A DNA stretch of 64,000 bases from Acorus gramineus (GCA_030737835.1 CM060849.1:8888268-8952267), one strand, 5' to 3'; shown: positions 37,001-49,452, numbered from the stretch's first letter. Numbers and translations are program-made. Notes: generated by a model not told the origin, from the sequence alone.

Positions 37001-37542
37001 TTCATTTTTTATAAATTGATTCATGTTTCATTTTTTATAAAAGAATATAGCTCATTAGATATGTAAATAAATTTTTTTTATAACTCAAATGTAATTAATT
37101 TTTGTGGATTTGTAGTTTAGATTTAGACAACTATCCCGCCTGGACTCAATGTCAGCCCTTAAATATATTTTAATTATTAGATAAATTTGAAATAAGCAAC
37201 CTTGTTAGTAGTCTACGTATGTTGTTTATAGTACATGCTCATTAGCCGCTCATGTTCTACCTTAGGTACCTCTCTATAAGGTGGGGGGTTGACCTATCAA
37301 GGGTGACGGTTTTCGTTGGAGATCGGGGTGATACGGATCACGAGGAGCTCCTCCTCGGCCTCCACAAGACTGTCATCCTCGAAGGGTCGGCCGAGGGTGG
37401 CAGTGAGCGACTTGTTGGCTGCGAAGAGGCTTACAAGAGGGAGGATGTTGTGCCATTAGAAAACCCGAATGTGGTCAATGTGAAGGAGGGCTATGGTCAT
37501 CAGGATATCTTAGCTGCTCTTGAGACTGTTGGGATGCATTGA
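31008..37542 (+). CDS. SPS: Sucrose-phosphate synthase
   Basis: Fourteen exons: 31008-31247, 31922-32011, 32383-32624, 33008-33071, 33167-33381, 33463-33943, 34016-34150, 34228-34359, 34436-34612, 34968-35021, 35111-35173, 35799-36638, 36739-36866, 37266-37542. They join in frame to 1045 residues, normal for plant SPS. It makes sucrose-6-phosphate from UDP-glucose and fructose-6-phosphate in the cytosol. Visible marks: N-terminal [15 protein letters not shown] and [34 protein letters not shown] at about 192-212; [10 protein letters not shown] and [31 protein letters not shown]; and the GT-B donor motif E602...E610 in [13 protein letters not shown]-terminal sucrose-phosphatase-like domain follows from about 770. 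Two known control sites appear kept: R-x-x-Ser172 (light/dark site type) and Ser241 in [10 protein letters not shown] (14-3-3 site type). Exon 12 is long and GC-rich. Confidence 0.98.
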
Positions 37543-38271
37543 AAAGCCTTTGATTGATATTTATGCTGACTCTAATCTGGTTTCTCAGCTTCTTGTGCCG
37601 TTGTTAAATACTTTGTATGAAGAAACACATATAAATTAATGTGTGGGTTAATGAGGGATCATTGTGTATAGGTGATATGAAGTTATTTTGATGTAAGACA
37701 GATTTTGATGTAGATCACGATCTCGAAATCGCATGAAATTTTGCATGGAGATATATTTCATACAGATCTTTTAGCTTAGATGTTATACAACTAATCATGC
37801 TTAGTTTTTTAAAATTCCTTGTTTCATGCCCTCAAATTAGTGAATTTATAATTTATAATAAATTTTAGATTTGAGATATCTCTATCATAACAAATCAGAA
37901 GTGATCTCTATTAATTCATATGATCATTTACGATCTCATGGAATCATAAAAATTAGTTTTCGAATTTTACTATTTTTAGTAATTTTTTTATTTTCTGCTA
38001 TTAATATAAATATGAGACTTATAATCTAGGGTTTACAGTTTTTATTAATAATATTTCTAATTTTTTTCTTTTTGAGGCTTTCTTTTTTGTGGATTCAAGG
38101 ATTACTTATTGATTCAAAGAGCTTATGAGATCTCAATGTTTGTTAGATTTTTTTATCTGTTTTTCATTGCGTTTCATTTTTAATGAAAATATTCTTATTT
38201 TGATTGAGATTTGACCTGTAAAGAGTTTGTCATTTAAATGGCATACCCTGAATGATGAGATATGGGGATTT
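37543..38271. other. 3'UTR of SPS and AT-rich spacer
   Basis: Several AATAAA-like A-rich words occur (AAATACTTTG and ATAAATTAATG near 37600-37640; AATAAA near 37858), but no single polyadenylation signal can be chosen. No gene is seen. Confidence 0.45.
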
Positions 38272-38490
38272 GGGGCCTGTTTGGGACTGCAGCGTCAATC
38301 TGTGTTTGGTAAAACGTATGGGCGGTATATAATCATTGTTTTGATGGTGTCTCAAACATGAGCCATTTTTGCCTATAAATACATGTTTTAGTTTCAAATG
38401 CAGACGTGAAATTTTTATTTGGATCCATGGTGGCATTAGACAGAGTTTCATACAGTAAAATCCACCTCGCCACAGATTCAAACGGGGCCT
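38272..38490. mobile_element. Short MITE with GGGGCCTGTTTGG-type ends
   Basis: The left end is GGGGCCTGTTTGGGACTG; the right end on the complement is AGGCCCCGTTTGAATCTG. About 219 bp, non-coding. Such ends are frequent in Tourist/PIF-Harbinger MITEs. A TWA duplication is not clear. Confidence 0.5.
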
Positions 38491-39460
38491 TAGTAAATCT
38501 TCAATGCATAACTTCTTCTCTTTTTCATTAGTCTCCATTTTTTTTAATTTGATGAATCATCATCTCTTTAATAAAACTTATATATTTGTGTGGAACAATT
38601 TTATATCATATACATGACGTACTGTCAATGGTCCGCATAGGAGTCTCCTATGGCTTGGGAAATGGGTGAAGTGAGTTTGGAAACGCGGATCAAATTCAAG
38701 TTTTTCTTTTTTGTTTTCTTTATTTGCACCCTCTATTTCAATTTGCACAGCCCTCTAACAAAGAAATTGAAAACCCAGGGATGTGTAAATTAAGATGATG
38801 AGTGCAAAAAAAAGCAATATTTTTCTTTTTTTAATTCTGACCCTGTTCAATCTTTCCTAACCCAACATCTGTCCAAATAGGGGTGCGACTTAGGCGTATT
38901 GAATCCAACATAACCATACTATTGGACAAGTTTGGATTGTGATTTTAGTATTTAATTTAACTGAACATAAATTGAACAATCCAAACATAATTCGAGTTGG
39001 ATTTGGATTGAGGGTGTAGATAACTAGATATCTCAAACCCTAAGTAGTATTTTGTTAACTAAAATCTAGTACTTTTATAATTTCTTTTCTTTCTTTTATG
39101 CGAAATGTTGAAATGTCAATGTTTTAAATGACCAAACCATGCTATATTCAAGGGTCACTCTCCCTATTTGGAAAACATATGGAAAGCTGTGGTTGCTTGT
39201 ATTTGTAATGGGAGACAATTCTGTGTAATGACAACCTCGATAAGGTTGATATGGGGCAAGATAAAAATCTAGGAATAGTTCCTTCAGGTAGTTAAAGGGT
39301 CCTTCCGTAGTAGAGATCATATGAGGGAAGAAGGTACAACATGTGGAGCCTCTTAAATGGAATGGTCAATGCTAAAACCCCTTAGAATCAAATTTAACTC
39401 ACATATATATATAAATGTATTAATAGAGAGAAATTTTTTTTTATCATGTTCACAACATAT
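38491..39460. other. Intergenic, nothing recognised
   Basis: AT-rich DNA between two MITEs. It has poly-T runs and no protein-like frame. Confidence 0.4.
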
Positions 39461-40060
39461 GGGGACTGGGGGGGCTTGGGGGGGGGGGGGGGCATGAGCC
39501 CCTGATTTTTTTTTTCCTTTTTTTAAAAAAATTTGTTGTAGAAGGCACCATTAGTCTAGTGGTAGAATAGTAACAATCCATTATCCATTTAAAAAATAAA
39601 TTTTTAAATATTTTTTTTATATGTCTCAACTGTTCCTAATATCAATCTTCATCTCTAAAAAAATTCTTCTTAATGATGCTAATCTATGTATCATAATTTA
39701 AGAGATTATGTTTTTATGAATTCTAAGAAAAAATGTATAAAAAAGTAATAATATATTTTTATAATTATTTACATGATCATTATAATTTAAAGGTATGTAT
39801 TGCTTATTAGATTTATGTTTTGACATGTTTTTTTTATAAATATTTGCTGTAAAATTTGACATATTACTTTAAAATATGATAAATATCTTTTTAAAATTAT
39901 TTAGTGATATATTTTATATGAACGTGTTTATTTCATTTTATACGTATTTATTTTTTAATCTATCATATTGATATTAAAAAAATATAATGATATAACTTTA
40001 AAAAATATTTACATAAGTCACATTAGGCCCCCCTTTATAAAAATCATGGCTTCACCACTG
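39461..40060. mobile_element. Probable non-autonomous transposon with poly-G left end and a tRNA-Gly-like segment
   Basis: The right end, on the complement, reads CAGTGGTGAAGCCATGATTT followed by GGGGGGCC, a common plant transposon end. The left end holds GGGGGGGGCATGAGCCCC and TGATTTTTTTTT after G-runs. About 600 bp, very AT-rich inside. Bases 39545-39572 match the first 28 bases of a tRNA-Gly gene almost exactly, but the rest of the tRNA is missing. Confidence 0.45.
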
Positions 40061-41079
40061 TCCACAAATGTGGATTAGATGCCATTTCTTCTTCTTCAAA
40101 TTGTCAACTCGGTGACAATACCACCCCCCTTCCCGCGCACCCCCGTTTGCTTCACAAGTAGTTTATCTGGGCACTAAATAGTTATATGGTAGAAGGTAAT
40201 AGGTGATTTCCTGTTTGTTCCTTGATTTTAATATAAGTTCATGTTTGGTGCTTATCTTGTTAGAAAATAGTTAAATTTTTTGATAAATAAGTAGGAATAG
40301 CTATACCTGCATCTCTTAGGTATAATCATTAGGGTTTGTTCTAATTTATCAATGGATAATTGTCACCATTTATCCACATATCAAACAAACATGGATCATT
40401 ATTATCCAGCCTCTTATGCCTAAAACAAAGAAGAGCACTTTTTTTAGAAAGTAAAATTAAAGTTGTATTTATGTAGGAACAAGTGTAGTTACATAGAAAA
40501 AAGATTTATAAAAAGAAGACTGATCTCTCAGATTCAGTTGACTACCAGTTTACTAGGAGGGAAGAGTAGTCAAAGCTACCCTGAAATGATAGCAGAACTC
40601 TCATAAGGGGGAGTCATCAGCCCAGATCCAAAATAGGCCACTGAGAACTATTTAGTCCACTAAACAGGGCACCCTCCACATTCAGTCTTTCCATGTATCT
40701 TCCAAAGAGAGGATTTGCATTCAGACAGAGAGATAAGGCACTGGCATATGTGATTGGTGTTGAGTCCCCTTCAATCCATAACAATTATTTTACTGTTTTT
40801 GTTTTTAGAATGTTATGTGGATGAATAATTTCTTTGAGCATGCAATGGTTTGGAAACTGAAAATTTAATGATACACATAAATGTGGATTACAATGTTACA
40901 CTCTATCATTTTTATGGTCTTAAATATAATCATATATACCTCATTAGCTATTTTCACTCACTGAATAGCAGTATATATCCCAATGGAAATATTTCGTATT
41001 TAAAAAAAAAAAAAGATATCATTCAACTTTTATAAAAGTGCACACATCATTAGATGTATATGATTTTTAAAAGGATAAA
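40061..41079. other. Intergenic, nothing recognised
   Basis: No protein-like frame and no paired repeats were seen. A poly-A run lies near 41000. Confidence 0.4.
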
Positions 41080-41900
41080 ATGGATGTAGTTATCTGAAAA
41101 TTTATGAAAATAAAAAAAAGTTCCTGTAAAATTGATAAATCTCATCAAGTCCTTATCCCTATAACTAACTAGATGTGTGGTTAACCCTACCTATACATGG
41201 TAAATTACTGATATAACCTTTCAAATTTATTTTCTTTGTTGGAAATAATCGATGTAACTTCCTAAAAACTTATAAAAATCGAAAAAAATCCCTCTAAAAT
41301 TTAAAATCATCTTTAACTCTCTGAAATCTTTTTAAAATCATAAAAAGTTCTTATGATTATCTAAAAGTATATATTGATTTATTTAAATTTTATTAAACAA
41401 ATTATAATTTTATTATTAAGATGTTATGATTTTTATTGCTAATAATTTTGAGTTGAAAATGTATTATAGAATTTTGATTTGATTGTTAAATTGTTTTATC
41501 TTATTTTGTAATGGAGTTGATGAAGCTGTATTTTTTTTTTTTTAGTCTTGTGATAAGATTGAGGAGGTGAAAATATTAAAAAATGACTCGATTTTACATA
41601 TCAAATAAGATTCGACGACTATTTTTTTTATAGTTGGAGATGACATTTCAAGAGATGGAGATATTAAAAGATGACGGATGTATTTTTGTCTTATAAAAGA
41701 GCCAAATCTGATTTTATAAAGTTTGTAGGGACTAAATCCGATTTTAATAAATTTCTGAGAATTTATTTCGACATATTTTTTATCGGGAGACTAAAATTCG
41801 TTAACCATATACATTTTATATGGACCTAGGACAATTTTTTTTATTTTAGAGGGACTTTTTGTAATTTTGAAAAGATTCAAGGGAGTTTAAAGTTTTTTTT
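41080..41900. repeat. Foldback-type element with degenerate inverted arms
   Basis: The left part (41240-41340) has ATCCCTCTAAAATTTAAAA and AACTTCCTAAAAACTTA. The right part (41830-41900), read on the complement, has AGTCCCTCTAAAATAAAA and AACTCCCTTGAATCTT in the same order. The interior repeats GGGACTAAATCCGATTTT. No clean termini or duplications were found. Confidence 0.4.
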
Positions 41901-42577
41901 TCCTTTTTTAAAATAGTGAATTAAAATATGTGTTGTGTGTGTAACATAACATTTTATAACATTTTACAAATAGTAATCTCAACGATGTTTAAAAAGAGTC
42001 AAATCACTGCTTCTTTGCCTCCAAAACTCGATTAGTAGCTGCTCACTAAACTTGATCAGTCCCATTGTCCCAACTCTCTTTTGAAAACCCACCCACTCTC
42101 TTCACCCTCCAAGGCTCTCCTATTCTCACCTCCCGGCTGGAGCACTTTTAACACATTGAGATGGTACAGTAGAAAATGAGACCAATATGGTGCCATTAGA
42201 TTGGCAGAGGATTAAATGAGATGGTTAGAATTGGCATTGCCCCTTTTTAATAAAGAAAGACCTTTTTTTTTTTTTTTTTGTTATGGTGAATTACATGTGT
42301 GTCAATTTCTAGAGAAAGCAAAATCTGGATTATTCATAACCTTCTATACATCTCAAAAATTTACATACTGGTGTATCTTTTTACACGTGGTTTGAAGATT
42401 AGGTCATGTTGAGAACAGTCTAGCAACGATAAACTGGCCAAGCAATTCTTTTAGTTTGAGATTGTCTTCCAAATATGAAACACGTCGTCTTATGGAATCT
42501 GGTCTACCCCCCTTGTTGGTTAAATAAGTCGAATATACCGAATTTTATCAAGTGATGGGAGTTTCTAGAGAATGATT
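41901..42577. other. Intergenic, nothing recognised
   Basis: It contains one copy of a 42-bp repeat (42403-42444) whose partner lies at 43283-43324 beyond the LINE insertion. No gene is seen. Confidence 0.4.
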
Positions 42578-42591
42578 CAAGTGGCATATAT

Positions 42592-43002
42592 ATATATTTT
42601 TTTTTTTTGAAAGATGGTAGGCTATTGTCAAGATTGTATTAAGATCAGGACAAAACCGAGAAGGGAAAATATGAACAACGCCCCTGAGAGGGCATGCCCA
42701 GACTCGGTAGAGGAGAGCTCTACCTACCGGACAACACAACAACTAAGAGCTATTCCTCAATACAGATTTTCCCTCCCACAAGGCCTACACTCGATGCCCC
42801 TACGAGCGTAGTTCCCCACATCTTAATAAAGTTTACGCACAACTCTTAAATGTTCTCTGTATACACTCTTGATCCTCTAAAGACCGCTTGATTCCGAGTG
42901 AGCCATATAGCCCAAACCACTACGGGAATGAACAATTGAGAAGCTTTCGCTTTATGACTATGATCGCCCCGGGCCACCAAAGCCTTCCCCGCCTCCCACA
43001 TG
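42592..43002 (-). mobile_element. 5'-truncated LINE insertion
   Basis: The minus strand reads the C-terminal end of a LINE reverse-transcriptase protein (FPVVVWAIWLTRNQAVFRG), then a 3'UTR, and ends in a poly-A tail (poly-T on the plus strand at 42598-42609). Perfect 14-bp target duplications CAAGTGGCATATAT lie at 42578-42591 and 43003-43016. Truncated 5' end, A-tail and long duplication together show target-primed reverse transcription. Length is 411 bp. Confidence 0.88.
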
Positions 43003-43016
43003 CAAGTGGCATATAT

Positions 43017-46000
43017 TTTAATTTTGGGATTTTTTTATTAATGTAATAGTAGGCAGTTGCCCTTAATATATTATTCGGGGAATGCCCAAAGGTAAGAACA
43101 TAAACAGTGGAAAAATTGACCGAGATGACCCCAGCAGAAGAGGTCTCCTCTAGGGCCACGACCAGTCAAAGACTACAGAGCAGAAGAACACTACTCCTGG
43201 ATCAGGAAAACACCCCTAACATACAACACCGATCTCGCTCCTGCACCACCTGAATTTTCAGCCAAGAGAGGTTCATTGACTTGTCATGTTGAGAAGGGTC
43301 TTGCTGTGATGCACTGGCCAAGCACCACATATGACATAAATTTCTCAGAGAGAGAGAGGGGAATTGAAGAAAATCCAACAGAGCAGAGAAGTATGAAAAA
43401 TAAAAAATCCAACAGCAGCTCCCTCAACCACCCTTATTCCATGTATGTCACATCCCTTGCATTACAATAGCACTGATTAATTTCTTTGTTCCACTGTAAG
43501 GAAAACTTACAGTGCTTCTATGAAAGTTTCAACATATTGATATGGGGCCCTCCCTTGAAATATTTTATCATTTCTTGTAAGCCAATGACCCAATGAATTG
43601 CATGAGGAATAATTTGTGGATTTATCGAGTTCAAGCACATGTAAATTAATGAAAAGAATATTATGTGAGTGCAATCAGGGGAAAAGAGTTGATGATGATG
43701 CTGATTGTTTTGGGTAGCTAATGGCTAAGTTAGGTCAGTGGTGTCCCTTTGATGTGGGATATGGTCCTTTATTTAAAGAATGCAAGAAGGTATTGGTCCT
43801 TGATGTGATGTGTGATTATGTACAAATTTGGTCTAGTGACTTTTACAGTATGTTTTCTTTGGGAAATCATGCTGCTGGCTGAAATGCAATACTGGTTGTC
43901 ATCAATTAGATTAATGTCCAATATTGATTTCAGGTGATTTTAACCTTCTAGATGTGCATTTAAATGCAACTATTCTTTTGGATTTAGGCCAATTGTCTCA
44001 GTTAGCATGGTTATCCACTATTGGACTTTGGGACCATGTGTTGACCTCATAAAATCCATTGAGGAACTTGAAATCAATGATGGCCAAAGTTCGCATTTCT
44101 ATAGCTGATTGCAATGTATCATTGATGTCATAACCCAGATTACCATAACACCTTCCTATACACATCACACAAATGCATGGGATCATCAGTCTGAGGTGTA
44201 AACGCCGCCACAATGATCTTCCATGTGACATTGGTTATAGTGTTATACCATATGGTAAAGAAGATCCATAGATCTTAGTTTCAAGAACTAGTTTAATTTT
44301 TTTATCATCCGAAGATGCTTGGACAATCGCTTGTATTTATAAACGATTCAACAAAAATGAGTTTTGTTCATGGTTATCAACAATGTGATTATATTGCAAA
44401 GGTTATGAAAAGGGGTTAAGGGTGGCTGAGGTGGTGAGGTCGGTCCTGCTTTGAAGGTGATGGCTATGGGCGATCGAGAGGCAAGGGAAAGTAGGGAAGG
44501 AGTCCGACTCGAGATGGGGCCTCTGATTTCACTGGAACTGGAAGGGGAGATGAACCAGGGGTAGACCTGCGGTGACTCAGTGGATCAGCACCAAGTCACT
44601 ATCGCATGTCCTATTGTCAGAGAAAGGACAGGCTTGTGAGAAAGTGGTAGCGAAGATTTCAGGCCAAGGGAAGTGACCATCTGAAGAAAGAGGTAGAGGG
44701 CTTGACACATTGCTGAGGCCGTATGAGGTTTGGTCCTGTCGCCCTAGAGATTGTACTTGACTGCTCCATTTTGACAGACTTCATTGGCTCTCATCCTCTC
44801 ACGTCAGTGGAGCCTCACCGGGTGGTAAAAACCACTCTCAGCATCGACGCTGCATGGACAACAGGAAGACATGTGAATCAAGGAAGTTGCGGAGTTTTAA
44901 ATTAGTGTGGTGGACAACCGTCCAAGGGGCACAAATAGGAGTCCATTTAGACATGTGGTGTCTCTTCGCAGTCGCTCGAGGGAGATTGAATCTTGACAGA
45001 GGCGAGTCGGGCTTCAAGCGATGGGCTTGACAGGCGGCCCGATAAGGATTTGCTTAAACGGGCAGCTGGGTTGGAGAGTGACTTCAATTCACTTGTAGGT
45101 TTGTGGGAAGCAGGTAAGAAGCAAAGGAAGAAGGGAGACAGTAGTACTCAGGCCAAGATCTCGCAGTTGCTGGTTTCTGTTGTGGCTTAGGCAATTTGGA
45201 TTACTAGTAAGGGAAATGCTTTATGTGGAGAATATATGGGAGATGCCGAGACGGTGGTCCAATCGATCCAAGATTGGGGTCGATTTTGCATGGGTATGAG
45301 CAAAGTGTTATATTTAGTGGAAAAATTTGTATCGAAGAGTAGGTGTTGGGTGTGGTTTGTATTTGGGTGAGGATTAGTAGATATGTCTTCTACTTAGACC
45401 CCACCTTTGAACCATCGGGGTACTTTTCTTATGTAAGTTTTGGGTGCTTGTCTCAATTTTACTGAATTGTGGTAGGTTACCTACCAGCTACTCTAAAAAA
45501 AAATAGTGGATATAAAAAATCAAAATTATTGTTAGTGAATTAGATGTGCAATGAAAGTTACTTGAATAACTTGTGATTGATCTCATTGAACTTATAGTTT
45601 TATGATTGTGTCTTGATGCTCAAGAGGTTAACTGTGCTTTATTTGTTGCATTTCAACTGCCTATACTGTTGTAATAATATTCTTCTTCACAAGTAATAGA
45701 ACATTGATTGAATGTTGTATGTTGGTTCATGTTTGTTAGTGTGCCAAGTAACAAGTAACTTACGAGTAGTAATTATCTAAGAGTAATGCATCAATGAAAG
45801 ACAACACTCCATACAGAGACATCAATTTTCATACATCCCATTTAATTCTTAGGACCCCAATTTTCAACCATTGGTGTCCCGTAATTTCTCTGCTAAACTC
45901 CATTGATGAACAAAATTTGGTGCAATAACAGTGGCTAATTGTTAAATCTGTTACATAAAATATACAAAATTATATGCCATTGAAGAAACCAAAGCCCCCC

Positions 46001-46032
46001 CACCCCAAAAAAAAAGAAAAAAAAACAATCCA
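43017..46032. other. Intergenic, with a probable LINE remnant ending near 45503
   Basis: Bases 44960-45500 on the plus strand have a weak LINE-like end (AIWITSKGNALCGEYMG frame near 45190). A 3' segment GGTAGGTTACCTACCAGCTA and an A-run at about 45497-45505 follow. The upstream 44400-44960 part is GC-richer and may belong to the same element but is broken by stops. The rest shows no gene. Confidence 0.35.
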
Positions 46033-47179
46033 TTAAGAAACTATATATCCTCCAAGTTGTGCTGGATTCAGAAGGGACAGGGAGATGGGGAAGAAACTCA
46101 CACCCACCACATCAACTTCATCGCCATCATAAAACGTGCAAACTCGCCCCCACTCCATGTTTGTCAGGTGTTGTACAAGGATACTATGCTGCTCCTCATC
46201 GATCGAGTGGAAGAAGACTGCATCTAGATCTGGATGGAAAGCCAATAGTTGATGGTCTAGTGGCCCCAAACGGTGCTTCAGGACCCACAGATTCTGGCCT
46301 TCGAGCTCCCAGATCAAATGCTGAACGAAATCATCACTTTCAACAAAATCATAAGCAGAAAATCGTAGGCATCCTTGTGAAACTCCCAAGCAATTTGGAC
46401 TCTCGTCCCATAGACCTTGGCAAGGCAGTGAAATCACTTGTGCAATCTTGTCCATGATATTGTAGGTGAAGAGTACTCCCTTACTGTTTCATTGCCAGGA
46501 CATACAATGTTCCATTGAGAAAGCAGATTTCTCCATCTTCATATTAGAGGTCATCGATTGTCAATTCCAATTCTTCCCAGTTGGTCGTCTTAGACGAGAA
46601 GACATCAACCCCTACAATCACGTTGTTGACATCAATGATCAAGCGAACAACTTCGTAGTTAGGAAGCTTTGAAGGATCTAAAACAAGCGTCGCTGCATTG
46701 GGGCTGTGGCTGTGACATGTTGACCTAGGCAGCACGATTGTTGGAGTCACCAATGGATTGATAATGCGGTATTCATTTGGCGAACTGTTATCGATGCATA
46801 GAATCAAACCATGGCTACAACTGAGGATTTGCATGATGGAATTGCTGCTTGAGTTTTTTAATATAGCACCATCTCCTTCATTGCATGAAGGCAGTGGGGT
46901 ATAACCAGTCATCTTTGTGTCAAGGGTCTCATATTTGTAGAAGAGGCCACCTAACATGGGTTCAGAAGGCTTCTTGAGGCCGATCTCCGAAACCCAACGT
47001 CCCCAAGTCTTTGATACACAGGCAGCCCGACCAAGTGATCTAAGTGGAAGTAGTGAAAAAATACTAAATAATACGTCGTCACATAGATCACTACAAAGGC
47101 TGTCAACCTTGGCCTTCTTTGTTTCTCTGTAGCTCTGGCCCTCAGCTTTTCTTGCTCTTTTGTTCAACTTTGAATCCAT
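46033..47179 (-). pseudogene. F-box protein gene with one stop and one frameshift
   Basis: From the ATG at 47179 the frame reads MDSKLNKRARK, then an F-box (LCDDVLFSIFSLLPLRSLGR, AACVSKTWGRWV) at about residues 30-65. An F-box-associated region follows (SCSHGLILCID, YRIINPLVTPTIVLP, NYEVVRLII). A TAA at 46544-46546 interrupts the frame; the same frame continues sensibly (YEDGEICFLNGTLYVLAMKQ) to a second break near 46480-46495, after which the match goes on one frame over (GVLFTYNIMDKIAQVISLP) to the stop at 46033. F-box proteins are substrate adaptors of SCF ubiquitin ligases. If the breaks are real, only a truncated protein of 211 residues could be made. Sequencing error or an unusual intron are less likely alternatives. 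Confidence 0.8.
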
Positions 47180-47183
47180 ATCT

Positions 47184-48334
47184 CTGTAAGATTACGAAAA
47201 GATATCATGAGGGACAACTAGGAAAAAAATTTAAAGAGAAGTTAATAACGAATATTTAAAGATGGTTTTATGCAATGAAATGATCAACTGCATGGACACA
47301 ATCATCCTTCTTAAGTAATGCCTCATTTAATCAGTGACAACAATACATTGTTAGCATGCATTTCAGGTAGTATTTTCAATGAAATGTAAGGCATAAAATA
47401 TTGGAATGTCATAATTCAATCATTGTGCAGATATTATTTTACATGGTTCTTGTTTCTACTGTAGTTTTAGATGATAAATGATAATGTATGCAGAGAAGTT
47501 AGCCAGTTGCAGGTTTTCTTCATTGCAAGACATGGTTCTTCATCGCAACCAGCATTTCCAATAATTAAAAGTAAAACAGGTTTGATGTGCAAATATTTTC
47601 TGGAATTGTAATATTGCATTTTTAGGGAAATGTTTTTTTTTTTATGGTTAATATCTTTTAATTGAATCTGTTTACTTTTGTTCTAATGCATATATGCTGT
47701 AGAACATGGAAATCATATTCACCTACCAGAACCAACCAATGTCATATTCATGTATTGAGATGGGCTAGATTTTTATGTTTTGCCAAATTCAATTTGAAAA
47801 TTATTGAGAAAAAACCTATTCATTTTTAATGGAGAATGTTAGGTGACTTATATGACCCCATACACAGCTTCTCACTTACAAAATCACTCTCATCATGTAG
47901 CATGGTGACCATCAGTATCCAGATTTGCAATTGAGTGCATTGACATGCAGTTGATCTACAGTAGTAATGGTTTCTAATTCTACATGCAGTTGATCTTGTC
48001 AATTCCCTATATCTCTATACAGGCAAGTAACACCATTACAATAAATATGAATAGGATTTTCATATTAATCAAATAATTGTCTTTTATTATATTTCACTAA
48101 AATGTCACTGAAACGTAGGCCTTGATTTGGAGATTAATCTACAGTGCAAAGATTCAGTAAAACTATTAATCAAGAATTGTGAAATCAAACAAGGTTTGAA
48201 ACATGTTAATCTAAAAGTAAAATAAGTAGTATTCAGCCAATCTCCATGTTTCAATATTATGTCAGAAATTAAAACATAAAACAACAGTTTCCGTAAAAGA
48301 TGAACATAAAATTTAATTTAAACCTAAAACATAC
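47184..48334 (-). other. Probable 5'UTR intron of the F-box gene
   Basis: On the minus strand, TTACAG lies five bases before the ATG, and a donor CG|GTATGTTTT at 48334 is preceded by a plausible leader exon (48335 to about 48430). No coding frame lies between. Inferred from splice-like motifs only. Confidence 0.4.
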
Positions 48335-48445
48335 CGATTACGGAACATAAAATCTCTCTGTCGATCGACTTGCAAAAATCGCAGCTATTCAAAGCGAAAG
48401 GGACAAGAAATAGAAACGTTGATAGAACTAGAAAGAACAGAAGAC

Positions 48446-48461
48446 AAATATATATATATGG
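48446..48461 (-). promoter_or_regulatory. TATA-like promoter element for the F-box gene
   Basis: The minus strand reads CCATATATATATATTTG just upstream of the presumed leader exon. Its position fits, but AT repeats are common here. Confidence 0.35.
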
Positions 48462-48733
48462 ACCCCAAAGCCGGTAGAAATCGACCGTTGATCTTGGAGT
48501 TTCTAAATTAGTCAGTCAATACGGATTCAAATTTCAAAGTAATTAATGTAAGATCTGATGAATCACTTTGACAGCTCATTAAAAGATTTTATACCGACCA
48601 AAAAATTCATTAATTGATTGTGCCGGAAATAATTTACGTGTCTTTTTTATATCACACCACGTATGCATACACTATTTTTTTTTTCTTTATATATTTTTCT
48701 TCCTAAATGTTTGATGGATTTTAATATGTTTTG

Positions 48734-49397
48734 AAAGGAAAAATTCAAATGATCCCTTATAAACAGTCTGAAATTCATATAATCCTTAATTTTTATTGAA
48801 ATATGTATAATGATATAACTCTTGAAAACATCTATATAAATCCAAATAACTTAAGTCCATATCGAAAATTAGAAATATCCAATATTTGAATATTTAAATT
48901 GTGCAGATATGAATATCAGTCTATTCGATCTGAAAAATATTTGTATCCTACATATATTATAAAAATATATATATTATATTTACATTATATATTGTTCATA
49001 TTGTTATCTTGTTATCTTGTATTCGGTTTGGTTAACCTTAACTAAAAACACAGTATACCAAACACCCCCTGCGCTGCAATGTTTTAATAATGTTTTAAAA
49101 AATCTTATGTAAATGTTGATTTTATCTCCTCTAGATATGGTTTTATAATCTATTCAAAAGAATTAAATAATTATTTACAAAGGATTTTTCTACCTTTTTA
49201 ATAAATTATAGGGTTTTTTTTAGTATATTATATTTTTAGTCATGATTAATCAAACAAAATATTCATATAATATTCATCATCTATCAATAAAAATTTAACT
49301 CAAATGTTTATTTGGATTTATATAGATTTCAGGAAAAGTCACATAGTTATACGGATTTCAAACGGTTTAATAGGGGTTATTTAGATTTTTCCCTTTT
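48734..49397. mobile_element. Foldback MITE, copy 1
   Basis: The left arm begins AAAGGAAAAATTCAAATGAT and contains TCTGAAATTCATATAA and ATCTATATAAATCCAAATAA. The right arm, on the complement, begins AAAAGGGAAAAATCTAAATA and contains TTTGAAATCCGTATAA and the same ATCTATATAAATCCAAATAA. Arms are over 100 bases. Non-coding, about 660 bp. Confidence 0.75.
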
Positions 49398-49452
49398 TGA
49401 ACATGTTGTTCTATTTCAAGGAATAACCAAAAATATCGGAGAGGATTTTATA

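Noticed and set aside
39545-39572. A functional tRNA-Gly gene
   Set aside because: Only the first 28 bases match; the anticodon arm, T arm with box B and acceptor 3' strand are absent.
43998-44231. A possible gene fragment on the minus strand (77 residues)
   Set aside because: No recognisable motif, and the flanking frames are full of stops.
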